7,707 nucleotides of DNA from an uncultured Clostridium sp. (GTDB lineage Bacteria; Bacillota; Clostridia; TANB77; CAG-508). The DNA lies in assembly GCA_945874585.1 (NCBI GenBank), contig CAMCHB010000050.1, positions 1 to 7,707 of the forward strand. The letters are read 5' to 3'. The notes under the pieces are model-generated. The model saw only the letters and a program-made list of their open reading frames with translations, had not been told where the DNA came from and did no database searches. The position numbers were made by a program, and so were the translations under genes. Positions 1 to 6,693 of this stretch are shown one piece after another. Positions within the stretch are counted from its first letter, which is position 1; each line of letters starts with the position of its first letter.

Positions 1-296
1 TGATCTGCAACAAAATCAGGATCTCACCCAGTTATTGAGCTTGAGAAAATTCTAAAAAATGATTTTTTACTTTGCAATGGGGGAAAAAATTAACAGTTAC
101 TAAATATCTGTTTACGACTGTATTAAGGTTAATTTACAGGTGTCGCAAGGTAAGGTTTAAAACTATAGCAGGATTACTTAATAATTTTGCAGTTGTGTCA
201 CGATTGAGGTTTAAGACTGTATCAAGACTTTGCTACGTTTGGTTCAAGACTTTGTTTACAAGAGGTTCATGAACTCAAATTTTTTCCAGTATGGTA
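1..296. other. Non-coding region downstream of the operon
   Basis: No convincing gene is visible here. The plus-strand frame at 72-272 is short, begins without a ribosome site and mostly reads through the repeats (RFKT recurs twice), so I take it as chance. At the left edge the plus frame 4-93 reads like coding sequence (HPVIELEKILKNDFLL) but is preceded in frame by a TGA at 1-3, so it may be a gene scrap. A GTTCATGAAC palindrome lies at 265-274 on a plus strand that continues into AAATTTTTT. The stem is too tight for a confident terminator. Confidence 0.5.
110..262. repeat. Four degenerate copies of a ~22-bp repeat
   Basis: Imperfect copies of a unit like GGTTTAAGACTGTATCAAGAC occur at about 110-130 (GTTTACGACTGTATTAAGG), 154-175 (GGTTTAAAACTATAGCAGG), 209-230 (GTTTAAGACTGTATCAAGAC) and 241-262 (GGTTCAAGACTTTG). 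Spacing between starts is irregular: 44, 55 and 32 nt. The copies at 154 and 209 share further matching bases upstream (TGTCGC and TGTCAC). Irregular spacing and divergence do not fit a working CRISPR array. An old tandem duplication or a repeated protein-binding site are both possible. The function is unknown. Confidence 0.45.
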
Positions 297-1427
297 TTAT
301 TTTTTAAAATAATCAATCCAGTAATCTATTTTTTCAGACCTTGACAAGATTTTCTCTCGTGGATCAAAAGAATAAATACTCATTATTTTGCAATCTGAAA
401 AATCAAGAACAGCAAAGCCCCATGAAAGTCCAACACCAAATGAAGACAAGAGAACCTTAGCAGGAGATTTTCCGCAGATAGAATGACAAATATCTGTAAC
501 TATAGATGCAGAGCCACAATTACCGTACAAATAAAAAGCCTCTGTTGAAAATTTTGATTCAGGTATTTTTGAATAAGAAGCGACTGAATTAACAATCTGC
601 TTATTTGCCTGATGAAAAGCAAAATAATCAATATCTTCTATTTGATTTTTTGAATATTCCAGTATTTTTCCAATACCTTCAGGCCCTATGTCTGTTGCAA
701 ATTTGAACACGTCCATACCTTTCATAATTTCGTCCCAAAGATGCCAAACATTGCCTCTTGAATCAGTTTCCTCTATTGAAATAATATCTTCCCGAACCGG
801 TAATGACCATCCACCGGCTGGAGCTATAATCTTATCCCAGTCTTTTCCTCGTGTTCCTGTATAGAAAAAGGATTCTTTATGGCATTGTGAAGCCTCAATT
901 AATGTAGCTGCCGCTCCATCCCCAAAAAGCATATTTGAATTTCTGTTTCTTTTATCTGAATGGATACTTGCAATTTCGCCAACCAGAAGTAAGCACTTTT
1001 TTGCTGCTCCGCTTGACACTAAAGAATGAGCAACAGAAAGACCATATACATATGCAGAACAAGCTAATCCTGTAATATCAAAACTTATGCAATCTTCCTT
1101 TAAGCCTAATTTTCCATGTAAAACGCAACTAGTTGCAGGATACTTGTAGTCTAAAGAAGTTGAAGCAACAATTAGTGCATCAATTTCACAAGGATTTATA
1201 TTTAAGCCCTCAAATAATTTGAGAGAAGCATCTAAACATAAATCAGATAATGAAGTTCCTTCATCAGCTATATGTCTGTATCCCAATCCTAAAATTTTTT
1301 TGTTTCTCTCAAGAATCTTTCTGTCATTCTTGTAAAACTCAATTTCATCATCTATGCAGATAACATGCTTTGGCACAACAAGAGAAATACCGGCTATATT
1401 GACATTATCAAACTTTGAAAAAGCCAC
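297..1427 (-). CDS. 3-oxoacyl-ACP synthase III (KAS III) family protein, KAS-A
   Basis: A 376-residue KAS III paralogue with a complete catalytic triad: Cys123 in ITGLACSAYVYG, His272 in FHQANKQI, Asn303 in YGNCGSASI. It also has FGDGAAATL and PAGG, as expected of the family, and ends in SRSEKIDYW plus a short basic tail matching the tail of KAS-B. I start it at GTG 1427 because of the Shine-Dalgarno spacing. That start also makes the N-terminus (MAFSKFDNVNIAG) align residue for residue with MSLNKFNHVKISG of KAS-B. It should catalyse condensation of an acyl thioester with malonyl-ACP. Two active-site-competent copies imply either two rounds of elongation, two substrates, or a heteromeric enzyme. 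It lies 19 nt after the pyruvyltransferase stop and ends the run of minus-strand genes; I see no convincing terminator after it. Confidence 0.92.
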   Translation of the reverse strand: MAFSKFDNVNIAGISLVVPKHVICIDDEIEFYKNDRKILERNKKILGLGYRHIADEGTSLSDLCLDASLKLFEGLNINPCEIDALIVASTSLDYKYPATSCVLHGKLGLKEDCISFDITGLACSAYVYGLSVAHSLVSSGAAKKCLLLVGEIASIHSDKRNRNSNMLFGDGAAATLIEASQCHKESFFYTGTRGKDWDKIIAPAGGWSLPVREDIISIEETDSRGNVWHLWDEIMKGMDVFKFATDIGPEGIGKILEYSKNQIEDIDYFAFHQANKQIVNSVASYSKIPESKFSTEAFYLYGNCGSASIVTDICHSICGKSPAKVLLSSFGVGLSWGFAVLDFSDCKIMSIYSFDPREKILSRSEKIDYWIDYFKK

Positions 1428-1433
1428 TTTATC

Positions 1434-1439
1434 CACCTC
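1434..1439 (-). promoter_or_regulatory. Ribosome binding site that fixes the KAS-A start
   Basis: GAGGTG on the minus strand is followed by six bases (GATAAA) and then GTG at 1425-1427. A GTG three codons earlier, at 1436, lies inside this Shine-Dalgarno sequence and is not a credible start. Confidence 0.75.
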
Positions 1440-1446
1440 ATAAATC

Positions 1447-2853
1447 TTATTGAGATAATTTTTTCATTTGTTTAATTTGGATTTCCAGACTTTCCATCCA
1501 TTCTTTTACTTTATTTGGAGTGTTATCTGCCAAAATTCTTTTTAAGAAATTAATAGAATTTTTCTTTTCAACTTCCAAATGCTGATATACCAAATCGTAA
1601 TCAATTTCGTCTTGCAAAATCTCATTAATTTCATCAACTGAATGAGCAAATCTATTACTTGTTATACCAAGTTTTCCTAATAGAGATTTGTGTCTTTCAT
1701 TTCCAGCAAAAGTTACACTTGTAAGAACAAACTGCTTTTTAAAGATAATTGCAAAACATAATCCGTGAAATGAATCGGTAATAACAAATTTACATTTTGA
1801 CATCAGCTTCAACCAGTCAACCATTTTGGGTCCACTGTATTTCCAATTGTCTAAATCAGTGTTTTTTATAAAGCCAATATGATCACTGCCATTGTATAAA
1901 GAATACATATCCTGACGACTATCTATATATTCAATTACATTTTGATCAACACAAGACTGATTGATAATATATTTACAAAAGTAATCATCAGGAATTTCTA
2001 GTCTGGAGGTGTCAATCAATTTCCTATAATCATTAGCATCTAACAGAAATACTGCATCTAAAACATGTTCGGCATCCACATCAAAATAATCTTTGCAGAT
2101 AGATACACCACTACTCTCTCTTACAGAGATATGATTGAATCTTTTTAATAGACGTTTTCTTTCAAGTAAATCTGCAGCTGAAGGTGGTATTTCTTTTGAA
2201 TCACCCAGCTTTGTATTAACTACTCTATTCAATCCGAATGATGGAGCATATGAAGCAATATTTTTTGAAAAATGGGCCAAATTGAGCAAATATACATAAA
2301 AATCATCTGTAAAGCCCATATTTCGCCAAACACCATCAGGTCCGGTAATGAAAGTTTGAACATAATTATTCAAAGCATCAAGCTTCAGCTCATTAATACA
2401 AGGAGCTGTTTCATTTATGTACTCATGACAGAAATCTATTAAATCAGAAATATCGCTATATCCCCAATTAGGTGGAGCCAAAACAATATGAACAGGAGAA
2501 AATCCAGTTAACTGTTTTATCTTTTCCTGAAGGGCATATCCTGTTAACACAGATCCATAATTATTATGAGAATCATGGAAATTTAAAATCGCTATATTGT
2601 CATTTTTATGTAAGTACTCTTGTATCAGCTGACTGACTGATTTTTCATTATTATTTTTAACAAGAGCACTTCTAAATCTGTCAGCATTTATATGAGTTGA
2701 AGAATGTGCAACCAGAAGATTCTTACATTTTATTTTTTCTACATCTACTTCTTTAATAAGACCGAACTGATCTTTGATTGAATCAAAAATAGACTTAGCC
2801 TTAGGGTTATTTACGATGACAGTAGATGCGCCCTTATCATCAGTCAAATTCAA
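1447..2853 (-). CDS. C-terminal part: polysaccharide pyruvyltransferase domain
   Basis: This stretch is fully open to its TAA. It contains the polysaccharide pyruvyltransferase (WcaK/CsaB-like) pattern: NIAILNFHDSHNNYGSVLTG near residues 86-105 counted from 2853, SVRESSG at 243-249, and the signature FVITDSFHG at 356-364. The family transfers a ketal pyruvate from phosphoenolpyruvate to a sugar hydroxyl, but many members fused to FrhB have no known reaction. The first 85 residues, including the DDKGAS segment, are the tail of the FrhB domain. The first possible starts are TTG codons (2853 and 2847); AGAAGAGAG lies close upstream of the second, so weak restart after the amber is conceivable. 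No lesion is seen in this half, which suggests a recent stop or continued selection. Confidence 0.82.
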   Translation of the reverse strand: MNLTDDKGASTVIVNNPKAKSIFDSIKDQFGLIKEVDVEKIKCKNLLVAHSSTHINADRFRSALVKNNNEKSVSQLIQEYLHKNDNIAILNFHDSHNNYGSVLTGYALQEKIKQLTGFSPVHIVLAPPNWGYSDISDLIDFCHEYINETAPCINELKLDALNNYVQTFITGPDGVWRNMGFTDDFYVYLLNLAHFSKNIASYAPSFGLNRVVNTKLGDSKEIPPSAADLLERKRLLKRFNHISVRESSGVSICKDYFDVDAEHVLDAVFLLDANDYRKLIDTSRLEIPDDYFCKYIINQSCVDQNVIEYIDSRQDMYSLYNGSDHIGFIKNTDLDNWKYSGPKMVDWLKLMSKCKFVITDSFHGLCFAIIFKKQFVLTSVTFAGNERHKSLLGKLGITSNRFAHSVDEINEILQDEIDYDLVYQHLEVEKKNSINFLKRILADNTPNKVKEWMESLEIQIKQMKKLSQ

Positions 2854-2898
2854 CTCTCTTCTTGCTAAAGACAGGAAGTCGCCTATTGTAAAATCACC

Positions 2899-2901
2899 CT
2901 A
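2899..2901 (-). other. In-frame amber codon within a conserved motif
   Basis: This is the TAG (reading CTA on the plus strand) between KLPR and GDFTIGDF, followed by a G. The clear full-length genes of the window end in TAA (297, 1447, 5499) or TGA (3806, 6694), and the partial one at 7555 ends in TAA. This is the only TAG acting as a stop of a substantial frame. That sample is too small to argue for a changed genetic code. Confidence 0.85.
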
Positions 2902-3729
2902 TCTTGGAAGTTTTGAAAATTTGCAGTTTGTGCATGATTTTCTAAGAGTAAGACAATCTCTAAAGCCCTGAAAATAAGTGTCATCATTACCAGGACACTG
3001 ATATTTTCCTTTAGAATACTCAAAGGTAATATAAAAGTCCTTCCATCCGTTCACAGCTTTATTTCTAAACTGAAAGTTTTTTACGCTGTCAATGTTTCCG
3101 TCTGTAACCTCATCAAGGTAGTCATCAAACAGTTTTTGTGGAGGTACACCGTGACAAAATAAATCAACAGTAATCAGTAACTCGTTATCTTTTCCAAGAA
3201 AGCTTTTTAAACCTGCAACCTGACAAGGTGTTCCTGTAAAAAGAACATACCTTTTATTGTCTAAATATTCTTTTATTTCCCTATAAATAGAGCCAATATA
3301 ACTTTGAACATATTTGCTTCCATGAAGTCGCTTAAGGTCCTGCTTATTATCTACAATGATGTGCTTAACTGTATGGCCATCTACAAAGGCGGCACCGCAA
3401 ACTTCACCACCTTTTGATAACACGTAGTCTGCAAGAACACTGAAAGCTCCACCGGATGTGCTCTCTTTTCTTACTTCAGGATCGGCTATAAAACCACCAA
3501 AACTTAGAGGATAACCATTTTCAGATACTTTTTTGGATTTATTCAGACAAGGACAAATCTTTCTGCATTTTCCACAATTTGTACATTTTTGTTCATCGAC
3601 AGTAGGAAATAAGAAATAGCCATCCCTAGGTTCAATGCTAATCGCATTTTTTTTACATATATTTGCACAGGCACCGCATCCAGTACACTGAGACTCCATA
3701 AAAGATATATCTGATATATTATTTAGCAT
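2899..3729 (-). CDS. N-terminal part: two [4Fe-4S] ferredoxin motifs plus FrhB-like domain
   Basis: The 276 residues before the amber begin with two ferredoxin clusters. The first is CTGCGACANIC (Cys15, 18, 21, 25) and the second CTNCGKCRKICP (Cys49, 52, 55, 59), so the protein should bind two [4Fe-4S] centres. Next comes the fold of the coenzyme F420 hydrogenase/dehydrogenase beta subunit family, with ESTSGGAF, FTGTPCQVAGLKSFL, DLFCHGVP and SCTNCKF. In FrhB itself this domain binds flavin and passes electrons to F420. Homologues in surface-polysaccharide loci are common in bacteria that do not make F420, and their reaction is not established. I chose the ATG at 3729 because the upstream TTG (3741) is an uncommon start with no better ribosome site. 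Neither start has a clear Shine-Dalgarno. If translation ends at the TAG, the product lacks the end of the FrhB domain and probably misfolds. Confidence 0.85.
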   Translation of the reverse strand: MLNNISDISFMESQCTGCGACANICKKNAISIEPRDGYFLFPTVDEQKCTNCGKCRKICPCLNKSKKVSENGYPLSFGGFIADPEVRKESTSGGAFSVLADYVLSKGGEVCGAAFVDGHTVKHIIVDNKQDLKRLHGSKYVQSYIGSIYREIKEYLDNKRYVLFTGTPCQVAGLKSFLGKDNELLITVDLFCHGVPPQKLFDDYLDEVTDGNIDSVKNFQFRNKAVNGWKDFYITFEYSKGKYQCPGNDDTYFQGFRDCLTLRKSCTNCKFSKLPR

Positions 3730-3764
3730 AATCTTAACCAATCTGTGTAGATAAAAAACTATTT

Positions 3765-3792
3765 CTTATATTTAACCATTACGATTAGGCAA
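3765..3792 (-). promoter_or_regulatory. Possible internal promoter
   Basis: In the short gap after the ligase, TTGCCT (3787-3792) and TATAAG (3765-3770) are separated by 16 nt. They lie about 36 nt upstream of the ATG of the next gene. Both hexamers are near the sigma-70 consensus. The site would give the last two genes their own promoter, but this is a by-eye match in AT-rich DNA. Confidence 0.3.
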
Positions 3793-3805
3793 TAAAGTAA
3801 AAGCA

Positions 3806-5248
3806 TCATTCTGATGTTGAATTACAAATGTATTCATTTAGCTTTGAATACATAATTTTTCCAGATGCATTGACTGGGATATCTTTCAGATAGCTGACCC
3901 TTATTGCGCGCCTGTTTATACCAATATTTTTTTCAATAAAATCAACCACACTTTCAGATCCGGTTACCCCTTTCACATAAACTTCGAGAAGATCATCTTT
4001 GCCGGAGCATAAAAATTGTGAAAGTTCAAATTGTGCATTTAATAGGGTTTCAACTTCTGACAAAGCAACTCTTTTTCCATATATTTTTAAAAACCTGTTC
4101 TTACGGCCGCTAATATAGAAAAATCCTTCTTCATCCTTATATGCGATGTCACCTGTTGAAAGAACATTATTACGCGTAGATTCCCCAAGCAAGTCATCAA
4201 TGCAGCTGGCATACCCCAAGGTAACATTATCCCCTTTGTACATGAGCTCGCCTTCTGTTCTAGGCTCTTCAATTTCAGATCCATCGTCTCTTCTAAGAAA
4301 AATTCTGCCGCCAGGAATAGCAATACCAATGGAACCTATTTTTTTCAGGGCAAGTTCATGAGGAAGATAAGAAATTCTGGCAGTAGCTTCAGTCTGTCCA
4401 TACATTACAAAAAATTTAATACCTTTTAACTGACAGTACTGAGCAAAATACTCTTGAAGAGAGTTATCAAGGTGGCCTCCTGCCTGAGTCATTATTCTGA
4501 GAGAAGAAAAATCTTTTTTAGCAAAATTCAGTTTTCTTAACATCTCATAAATAAAAGGCACACCATTGAAAGATGTAATCTGATATTTTTGAAATAATTT
4601 CCAAAATTCGCTTTGAATAATTGTTTTATTAGTAAATAAAATTGAAGCTCCTGAAAAAATGTGTGTATTTACGATACTTAATCCGTATGCGTAATTTAAA
4701 GGCAATGTCGTTATTGTTCTGTCATTTTCATTAGTATGCAGAAAATTTAAGATAGATTCTGTATTTGACAATATGTTCTTATAGCTTTGCTTAACTACCT
4801 TTTGAGAACCGGTTGATCCGGAAGTTGGTAGAAGTAAAGCAATGTCGTCATATATTTTTGAATACGAGAAGCAAATTTCTGACTTGAACAGAGAATACGA
4901 AAGAATATCATTCTGGTGGATGTAAGAATCGAAATTCCCGCCCTTTGGACAGAATATAAAGTCAGGATGATATAACTCAATATAGTTATTCAATAATGAT
5001 TTTTCTGTTTTTGAATCAATCATTAATGGAACAACATTGTGATTAAGGCAAGAAATATAGCCAACTAAACAGGCAAACTCCTTTTCACACAGAAAAAGAA
5101 TAATACATCTGCGTTTCACATATTGATAGAACAACTCAGATAAATCATAAAGATCATCATATGAAAAGATCTCTCCATCTTCGCATATACATGCTGTATT
5201 TGAAGAATACCTTTTCAGATCAAAAATCTTTTTATCAAATGAAGCCAT
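3806..5248 (-). CDS. AMP-forming acyl ligase (ANL superfamily adenylating enzyme)
   Basis: A 480-residue adenylating enzyme with the standard core motifs in order: the P-loop PTSGSTGSQK at 141-150, YGQTEA at 283-288, STGDIAY at 364-370, the hinge region GRKNRFLKIYGKRV at 381-394, and a C-terminal NASGKIMY at 460-467 whose Lys464 is the usual adenylation lysine. These enzymes activate a carboxylate with ATP and pass it to coenzyme A or to the phosphopantetheine arm of a carrier protein. The small size and compact C-terminal domain resemble carrier-protein ligases, but acyl-CoA ligase or amino-acid ligase activity cannot be excluded. No carrier domain is fused. The ATG at 5246-5248 has only a weak GAG upstream, unlike the strong sites of its neighbours, so translation may have relied on coupling to the gene formerly ahead of it. 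The enzyme looks intact and cytoplasmic. Confidence 0.92.
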   Translation of the reverse strand: MASFDKKIFDLKRYSSNTACICEDGEIFSYDDLYDLSELFYQYVKRRCIILFLCEKEFACLVGYISCLNHNVVPLMIDSKTEKSLLNNYIELYHPDFIFCPKGGNFDSYIHQNDILSYSLFKSEICFSYSKIYDDIALLLPTSGSTGSQKVVKQSYKNILSNTESILNFLHTNENDRTITTLPLNYAYGLSIVNTHIFSGASILFTNKTIIQSEFWKLFQKYQITSFNGVPFIYEMLRKLNFAKKDFSSLRIMTQAGGHLDNSLQEYFAQYCQLKGIKFFVMYGQTEATARISYLPHELALKKIGSIGIAIPGGRIFLRRDDGSEIEEPRTEGELMYKGDNVTLGYASCIDDLLGESTRNNVLSTGDIAYKDEEGFFYISGRKNRFLKIYGKRVALSEVETLLNAQFELSQFLCSGKDDLLEVYVKGVTGSESVVDFIEKNIGINRRAIRVSYLKDIPVNASGKIMYSKLNEYICNSTSE

Positions 5249-5299
5249 TCTAAAATCTCAAATAATTCGATCAAGTAAGTTATTTAATTGTAATTCTTA

Positions 5300-5490
5300 C
5301 AAAAGAACTTCTATTGCGAAATGAATTTAAAGATTAAAACCTACAAAATTTTAAAGGGGAGCCGCATCCAACTTAATCTTAATACAATAAGAAAATTACT
5401 ATGCTGAACATCCCATTTTAATTTTGATTTAATCGTCGTTTACTGCTTGAAATTTCACAATGTGACGACCTTATCGAAGAATTACGGCAT
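5300..5490 (-). pseudogene. Probable acyl carrier protein relic, with stops and frameshifts
   Basis: The 250 nt between KAS-B and the ligase hold no open reading frame, but translation gives an acyl-carrier-protein-like pattern. From an ATG at 5488-5490 one frame reads FFDKVVTL, stop, NFKQ, stop, then TTIKSKLKWDVQHSNFLIVL. This resembles the approach to helix II of carrier proteins, usually (T/S)I..(L/I)..WDSL.H.NLI.AL. From 5380 another frame continues KIKLDAAPL and, after a stop, NFVGFN, like the segment after helix II. At least three stops and one frame change are needed. The phosphopantetheine serine of WDSL is not preserved: the frame reads WDVQH. The position, directly after a KAS III gene and before an acyl ligase, is where such loci usually encode a dedicated carrier protein. 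I see the residue pattern; homology is inferred and could be a chance resemblance in AT-rich DNA. Confidence 0.45.
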
Positions 5491-5498
5491 TAAAACAG

Positions 5499-6668
5499 TT
5501 AGTTTGTTTCAATCATTTTTTTCTTCCAATATTCAATCAACTGATCTCTAGTCATATGATCGGAAGATTCCTTGTAGGTTCTGACTCCGGTGCAAAAAGC
5601 TCCTTTTAATGGCAGAATACCGGTCGCTGAAACCAGGCCATTACCAAAACCGCAACACAGATAAGGTTTTTCGTCAAAAGACTTTTTCTCATCAAATAAA
5701 TCTGACAATACAGTCGGAATAGAACACATTGTATTGTTTCCGTACTTTGAAAAAGTTTCAAAAGGTGTTCTATCTAATGAAAAACCAGAAAACTGAGCAA
5801 CTGACTGAACAATTTGCTTATTAGCCTGATGCAAACAGCAGTAAGAAATATCTGACTGAGATAATGATGCAAACTCAAGAGTTTCCTTAATATTTACAGG
5901 AACCTCATTCATGGTAAAACTGAAAACAGCGTTTCCATCAAGCAATCCGTCAAACAGTCTGACTTTATAACCTTTGTTTGTCTCAAAATACTCATACAAT
6001 GGCTTGTTGTATGGATCCTCTCTAAGTAATCTCCGATCTTCTCTCAGTCTAGTTCCACCAGCAGGAGGAATAATTCTGCCATATCCGTCAGAGAAGGTTT
6101 TAATTCCATAGAAGGAAGGTATATTTTCTTCAGAGTAATCCAGTAAAGTTGCAGAGCCGGCATCACCAAATAATGGAGCCTGATTTCTATTTGACAAATC
6201 AAGACCTAATGTTGGAATATCAGCATTCAAAAGAAGAATTCGCTTTTGTGCGCCTGATTCAATAAGCTGAGAACATAAGAAAAGCCCCCAAACCCAGCCA
6301 GCACATCCCTGAGAAATATTTGTACAGAAGGTGCCTGACTTCAGACCAAGTTTGTGGTGTATATAATATGAGTCTACAACACCATGATAATCTTGTTTCT
6401 GAACAACATAAACAAGACCATCTATGCTTTGTCTGTCTATGTTCATCCCATTTAATAAATTCTCTGCAGCAGAAATAGCCAAATCAGCAGATGTGGTTCC
6501 GTCTTCTATAACTCTTCTCTTAAAGAATCCAACAGTCTTTTTCATTCGATCTACTTTTCGTACATCGTTTCCGTAGTATTCAACTTCGTCATAGATATTG
6601 ATTTCTTTTTCAGGAACAACAACAGACAGTCCAGATATTTTTACATGATTAAATTTGTTTAATGACAT
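5499..6668 (-). CDS. 3-oxoacyl-ACP synthase III (KAS III) family protein, KAS-B
   Basis: A 389-residue thiolase-fold condensing enzyme of the FabH/KAS III type. The catalytic triad is complete: Cys122 in SQGCAGWVWG, His280 in LHQANKQI, Asn311 in YGNNTMCSIP. KAS III enzymes load an acyl group onto the cysteine and condense it with malonyl-ACP, giving a chain two carbons longer. The protein is longer than housekeeping FabH (about 320 residues). It carries an insertion after PPAGGTR (202-208) and a C-terminal tail ending in TRDQLIEYW. Both features also mark the second KAS III of this window (297-1427), and the PAGG motif fits pathway-specific KAS III enzymes of glycan loci rather than housekeeping fatty-acid synthesis. 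A strong AGAGGTG (6674-6680) lies 5 nt before the ATG, just after the reductase stop, so the two are likely co-translated. The substrate is unknown. Confidence 0.93.
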   Translation of the reverse strand: MSLNKFNHVKISGLSVVVPEKEINIYDEVEYYGNDVRKVDRMKKTVGFFKRRVIEDGTTSADLAISAAENLLNGMNIDRQSIDGLVYVVQKQDYHGVVDSYYIHHKLGLKSGTFCTNISQGCAGWVWGLFLCSQLIESGAQKRILLLNADIPTLGLDLSNRNQAPLFGDAGSATLLDYSEENIPSFYGIKTFSDGYGRIIPPAGGTRLREDRRLLREDPYNKPLYEYFETNKGYKVRLFDGLLDGNAVFSFTMNEVPVNIKETLEFASLSQSDISYCCLHQANKQIVQSVAQFSGFSLDRTPFETFSKYGNNTMCSIPTVLSDLFDEKKSFDEKPYLCCGFGNGLVSATGILPLKGAFCTGVRTYKESSDHMTRDQLIEYWKKKMIETN

Positions 6669-6693
6669 ATCAGCACCTCTTCTTTATTTATTA

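Larger units (their letters stand above)
1447..3729 (-). pseudogene. Ferredoxin/FrhB-pyruvyltransferase fusion gene interrupted by one in-frame TAG
   Basis: Two long open stretches share one reading frame and are separated only by a TAG at 2899-2901. Read through, they make a single protein of about 760 residues, the amber being codon 277. The bases on both sides encode one continuous family motif. Upstream ends SCTNCKFSKLPR and downstream begins GDFTIGDF; in FrhB-type proteins this is the usual R-x-GD-x-T-x-GDFW segment. The 15 codons after the stop (GDFTIGDF to ARRE) lie ahead of the first possible restart, so the downstream piece is not a normal separate gene. It also has no ATG in its first 178 codons counted from the TTG at 2853. 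A CAG-to-TAG change is the simplest origin. Alternatives are a sequencing error, amber suppression, or a strain-specific mutation. The next gene starts 19 nt after the final TAA, so polarity could affect it. Confidence 0.8.

Noticed and set aside
110..262. CRISPR array
   Set aside because: Repeat units diverge and spacing varies from 32 to 55 nt; no cas genes are in the window.
72..272. Plus-strand frame of 66 codons
   Set aside because: It has no ribosome site and a basic, repetitive translation produced by the degenerate repeats, with no recognisable domain.
2899..2901. Reassigned TAG codon (alternative genetic code)
   Set aside because: No other in-frame TAG is seen in a conserved gene here and the sample of stop codons is far too small; a point mutation is simpler.
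2774..2971. Plus-strand frame spanning the amber junction
   Set aside because: It lies antisense to the fusion gene, whose conserved residues account for the bases; no independent support.
4087..4329. Minus-strand frame inside the ligase gene
   Set aside because: It is fully contained in the ligase coding sequence, whose motifs are in the other frame; it is an out-of-frame shadow.
4146..4361. Plus-strand frame opposite the ligase gene
   Set aside because: It is antisense to a well-supported gene, with no ribosome site or domain.
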